Source: Leptolyngbya ohadii IS1
GTDB taxonomy: Bacteria > Cyanobacteriota > Cyanobacteriia > Elainellales > Elainellaceae
Reading direction: 5' to 3'
DNA length: 64,000 nt
Assembly (NCBI RefSeq): GCF_002215035.1
Contig: NZ_NKFP01000001.1
Span: 1,175,501-1,239,500, forward strand
In this document: positions 61,824 through 64,000 of the stretch, in pieces
Numbering within the stretch: position 1 is the first letter of the stretch
How the letters are laid out: each line of letters opens with the position of its first letter
Program-made: the position numbers and the translations under genes
The notes under the pieces: model-generated
Told to the model about the DNA's origin: nothing
The model's input: only the letters and a program-made list of their open reading frames with translations
Database searches by the model: none

Positions 61824-64000
61824 CTAGCGACAAAGATGCTTTGAATCCCCGGACTGAGTCCGCAAATAATTTTGGAGCTGGTTACATCCCTTCTCTATCC
61901 ATTTGTTCAGACTGAGGCTTGATACATTCCACAGTAGAACGCTTTTATCTGCACTAGAAGAAACCAACCCCTTTCCATCTGGGCTGAAACTGACAGCACT
62001 TACACCAGATTGGTGTCCTATCAAAGATGTAATTAAGGTTCCATCCTGATTCCATAGCCTGATGGTTCGATCGCCGCTAGCAGAAGCAATAACTTTTCCA
62101 TTAGGGCTAAAGCTGATAGAAAATACTGGAGCCTTATGTCCTTCTAGTGTTGCTTTGAGCGTTCCATCCACACTCCAAAGCTTTGCCGTCTTGTCATCGC
62201 TGGCAGTCGCGATCGTTTTTCCATCGGGGCTAAAGACGATTTGCCAAATCTCACCTGCGTGTCCTGAGATTACCTTCAGGTTTTTGCCATCTAAGTCCCA
62301 TAATCTAATTGTTTGGTCATCACCAGCAGTCGCAATTGTTTGCCCATCAGGGCTAAAAACGACACTGATTACCCTACCCTTATGCCCTCTCAATGTTTTT
62401 ATTTCTTTGCCGCCCAGGTTCCACAGTTTAACAGTTTCATCATTACTCGCAGTAGCGATTATTTCTCCATTAGGGCTGAAACTTAAAGCATTGATTTCAT
62501 CTTGATGTGGAGATAGCTTTCTTAGCTCTTGCCCGTCGTCTGCGTCCCAAAGACTCAATGTACCGTCAATCCCAGCACTAACAATGGTATTGCCATCTGG
62601 ACTGAAGCTCACAGACTGACTTCCACCCTGGTTTGCATTAAGAGTCAAGAGCAACCTTCCATCTGAATTCCAAACTTTGACTTTATCGTCATAGCCTCCA
62701 CTGACGATTCGCTGTGAGTCTGGACTGAACTTTACGCTAATAACAGAATCCTGATGCCCAATGAATGGAGTGAGCCAGTTTCGGTTTACCTGCCAGACCT
62801 TTATGCTGCTGTCATTGCTCACAGTCACCAATTTCTGGCTATCTGGGCTAAAGCTCAAACCAGGAATTTGTCCTTCATGGGCAGTCCATGTATCGAGTAG
62901 CCTGCCGTCTAGTGCCCAAAGTTTGACGGTTCCCGTCGTACTGCCAGAAGCAACAGTTTGTCCATCAGGGCTGAATCCGACACTCCAAAGCTCATCGGGA
63001 TGCTCAAAGGAATTGAGAAGCTGTCCCTCTGAACTCCAAATCTTCACTGTCCGATCGCCAGCAGTTGCAAATGTTCGACCGTCGGAACTGAAATCCATAT
63101 CTACAACGGCGGTAAAGTCACTGAGGGTTTTTAGTAGGCTGCCCTTCTGATCCCAGATCTTTACCGTTCTATCATCGCTAACCGTGATCATTCGATCGCC
63201 AGCAGGACTAAACCTGACTTGCCTGACCCAGCTCTCATGCCCCCTCATTGTGCGAATCAGCTTACCGTTGCTGACGTTCCACACTTTTACCGTTTGATCA
63301 GCACTAGCAGTCGCGAGTAATTGCCCGTTCGGACTAAAGCTGACACTCATAACTGTTTTACTATGAACGTTTATCACCCGCAGCAGGCTACCATTCCTTT
63401 TCCAAAGCCTAACAGTGCCATCATCGCTACCAGAAGCGATCGTTCGCCCATCAGGACTAAAGCTGATGCTCAAGACTGGCTGTGTGTGTCCTTCTAGTGT
63501 TCTAATCAGTTTTCCATCCTGTTGCCACAATTTCACAGTATTGTCATAGCTAGTGGTGGCAAATATCTTTCCGTCAGGGCTAAAACGGACACTTTGAACA
63601 GCATCTTGATGTCCCGCTAAGCGATTTGACTCTCTCGTCCAATACAGTGCTGCTCCCAGCGTCTCTTGTACGTTCGCTCGCAGTTGTGAATTAGCGTCAT
63701 TTCCAATCATCGACTGCGATCGTTTAGCAGCATCTAACCCGGTTAAGAGTGCATCAAAAGCGTTCCGATTGACAGTGAATTGTGCCTTCGAGGTTTGTTG
63801 AAGCGCAACAGTTTGACCCACTTCTGCCTGTTTCCACTGATACCCTGCAAAAATGGCAAAGCCCAGGATCATCACAGAAGCAATGATGACGGCTCTCGTT
63901 CTATGCTGAGCCGCTTTTCGTGCCTTTATTTCTTCCGTGGCTAATCTTTGTAATGCCTTCAGTTCTCGCAGTTGCTGCTCTTCCTTTTCACGCTCCAGGC
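61824..64000 (-). CDS. WD40-repeat protein, 5' end beyond window (probable STAND-type)
   Basis: The frame is open to the window edge. Before the GTG at 63875 it reads LEREKEEQQLRELKAL, a coiled coil, then a membrane helix (AVIIASVMILGFAIFAGY). So the gene starts outside the window and the stretch seen encodes 725 residues. Downstream are 14 WD40 blades (each ending in LW or VW, with FSPDGxxxAT motifs), enough for two seven-bladed propellers. In cyanobacteria this tail usually follows an NTPase (NACHT/STAND) or TIR/CHAT effector domain, with the propellers as sensor. The N-terminal domain cannot be seen here. Confidence 0.88.
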   Translation of the reverse strand, partial: LEREKEEQQLRELKALQRLATEEIKARKAAQHRTRAVIIASVMILGFAIFAGYQWKQAEVGQTVALQQTSKAQFTVNRNAFDALLTGLDAAKRSQSMIGNDANSQLRANVQETLGAALYWTRESNRLAGHQDAVQSVRFSPDGKIFATTSYDNTVKLWQQDGKLIRTLEGHTQPVLSISFSPDGRTIASGSDDGTVRLWKRNGSLLRVINVHSKTVMSVSFSPNGQLLATASADQTVKVWNVSNGKLIRTMRGHESWVRQVRFSPAGDRMITVSDDRTVKIWDQKGSLLKTLSDFTAVVDMDFSSDGRTFATAGDRTVKIWSSEGQLLNSFEHPDELWSVGFSPDGQTVASGSTTGTVKLWALDGRLLDTWTAHEGQIPGLSFSPDSQKLVTVSNDSSIKVWQVNRNWLTPFIGHQDSVISVKFSPDSQRIVSGGYDDKVKVWNSDGRLLLTLNANQGGSQSVSFSPDGNTIVSAGIDGTLSLWDADDGQELRKLSPHQDEINALSFSPNGEIIATASNDETVKLWNLGGKEIKTLRGHKGRVISVVFSPDGQTIATAGDDQTIRLWDLDGKNLKVISGHAGEIWQIVFSPDGKTIATASDDKTAKLWSVDGTLKATLEGHKAPVFSISFSPNGKVIASASGDRTIRLWNQDGTLITSLIGHQSGVSAVSFSPDGKGLVSSSADKSVLLWNVSSLSLNKWIEKGCNQLQNYLRTQSGDSKHLCR

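Overview
The window looks like a chromosomal segment of a large-genome cyanobacterium. The octamer GCGATCGC (HIP1) and its core CGATCG recur throughout, in genes and between them. The gene content also fits: a cynABDS-type cyanate operon, an R3H/AAA protein of the Ycf45 type, an HpsJ-like protein beside an exosortase, CHAT and NACHT proteins, and GAF/PAS hybrid kinases. No rRNA, tRNA, CRISPR array or origin was recognised. Genus cannot be told from the sequence alone.

Layout. (1) 0.2-9.4 kb, metabolism and signalling: gluconate permease and gluconokinase, NADH pyrophosphatase, ribokinase, an R3H/AAA ATPase, and a divergent histidine kinase / AraC-type response regulator pair. (2) 9.7-13.7 kb: cyanate ABC transporter (binding protein, permease, ATPase) plus cyanase, and a small membrane ORF. 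(3) 13.8-23.8 kb: a minus-strand cell-surface polysaccharide cluster (glycosyltransferases, a polymerase-like membrane protein, a YdcF-type protein). Between about 17.7 and 20.9 kb it is shattered: short direct and inverted copies of its own genes are stitched together at microhomologies, several glycosyltransferases are truncated, and a 178-bp spacer-free palindrome is present. (4) 23.8-29.5 kb: HpsJ-like protein, exosortase, Wzc-like copolymerase with a degenerate kinase P-loop, and Wza-like export protein. (5) 29.7-39.6 kb, plus strand: ABC-2 exporter (Wzm/Wzt type), methyltransferase and six glycosyltransferase-like genes. (6) 39.7-48.7 kb: two paralogous proteins with exosortase-type C-terminal signals, a glycosyltransferase-EAL-REC fusion, a stand-alone response regulator, and a 1270-residue hybrid kinase whose first GAF domain has the two cysteines of a DXCF-type cyanobacteriochrome. 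(7) 48.8-52.3 kb: an IS903-group element that has cut off the last codons of a NACHT NTPase gene. (8) 52.5-59.7 kb: three more glycosyltransferases, a WecA/MraY-type lipid carrier transferase and a GH65 phosphorylase. (9) 59.9-64 kb: RRM-like protein, a small element with terminal inverted repeats, an AT-rich CHAT protease gene, and a 14-blade WD40 protein running off the window.

Together regions 3-8 can be read as one exopolysaccharide system. Lipid-linked synthesis would start with the WecA-like enzyme and many transferases; export would use an ABC exporter and/or a Wzc/Wza route; surface proteins would be anchored by the exosortase. A possible light- and c-di-GMP-linked control module lies in the middle. 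That last link is an inference. The most unusual items are the GT-EAL-REC fusion, the candidate photoreceptor kinase beside it, the exosortase with two substrates lacking N-terminal signal peptides, and the microhomology mosaic.
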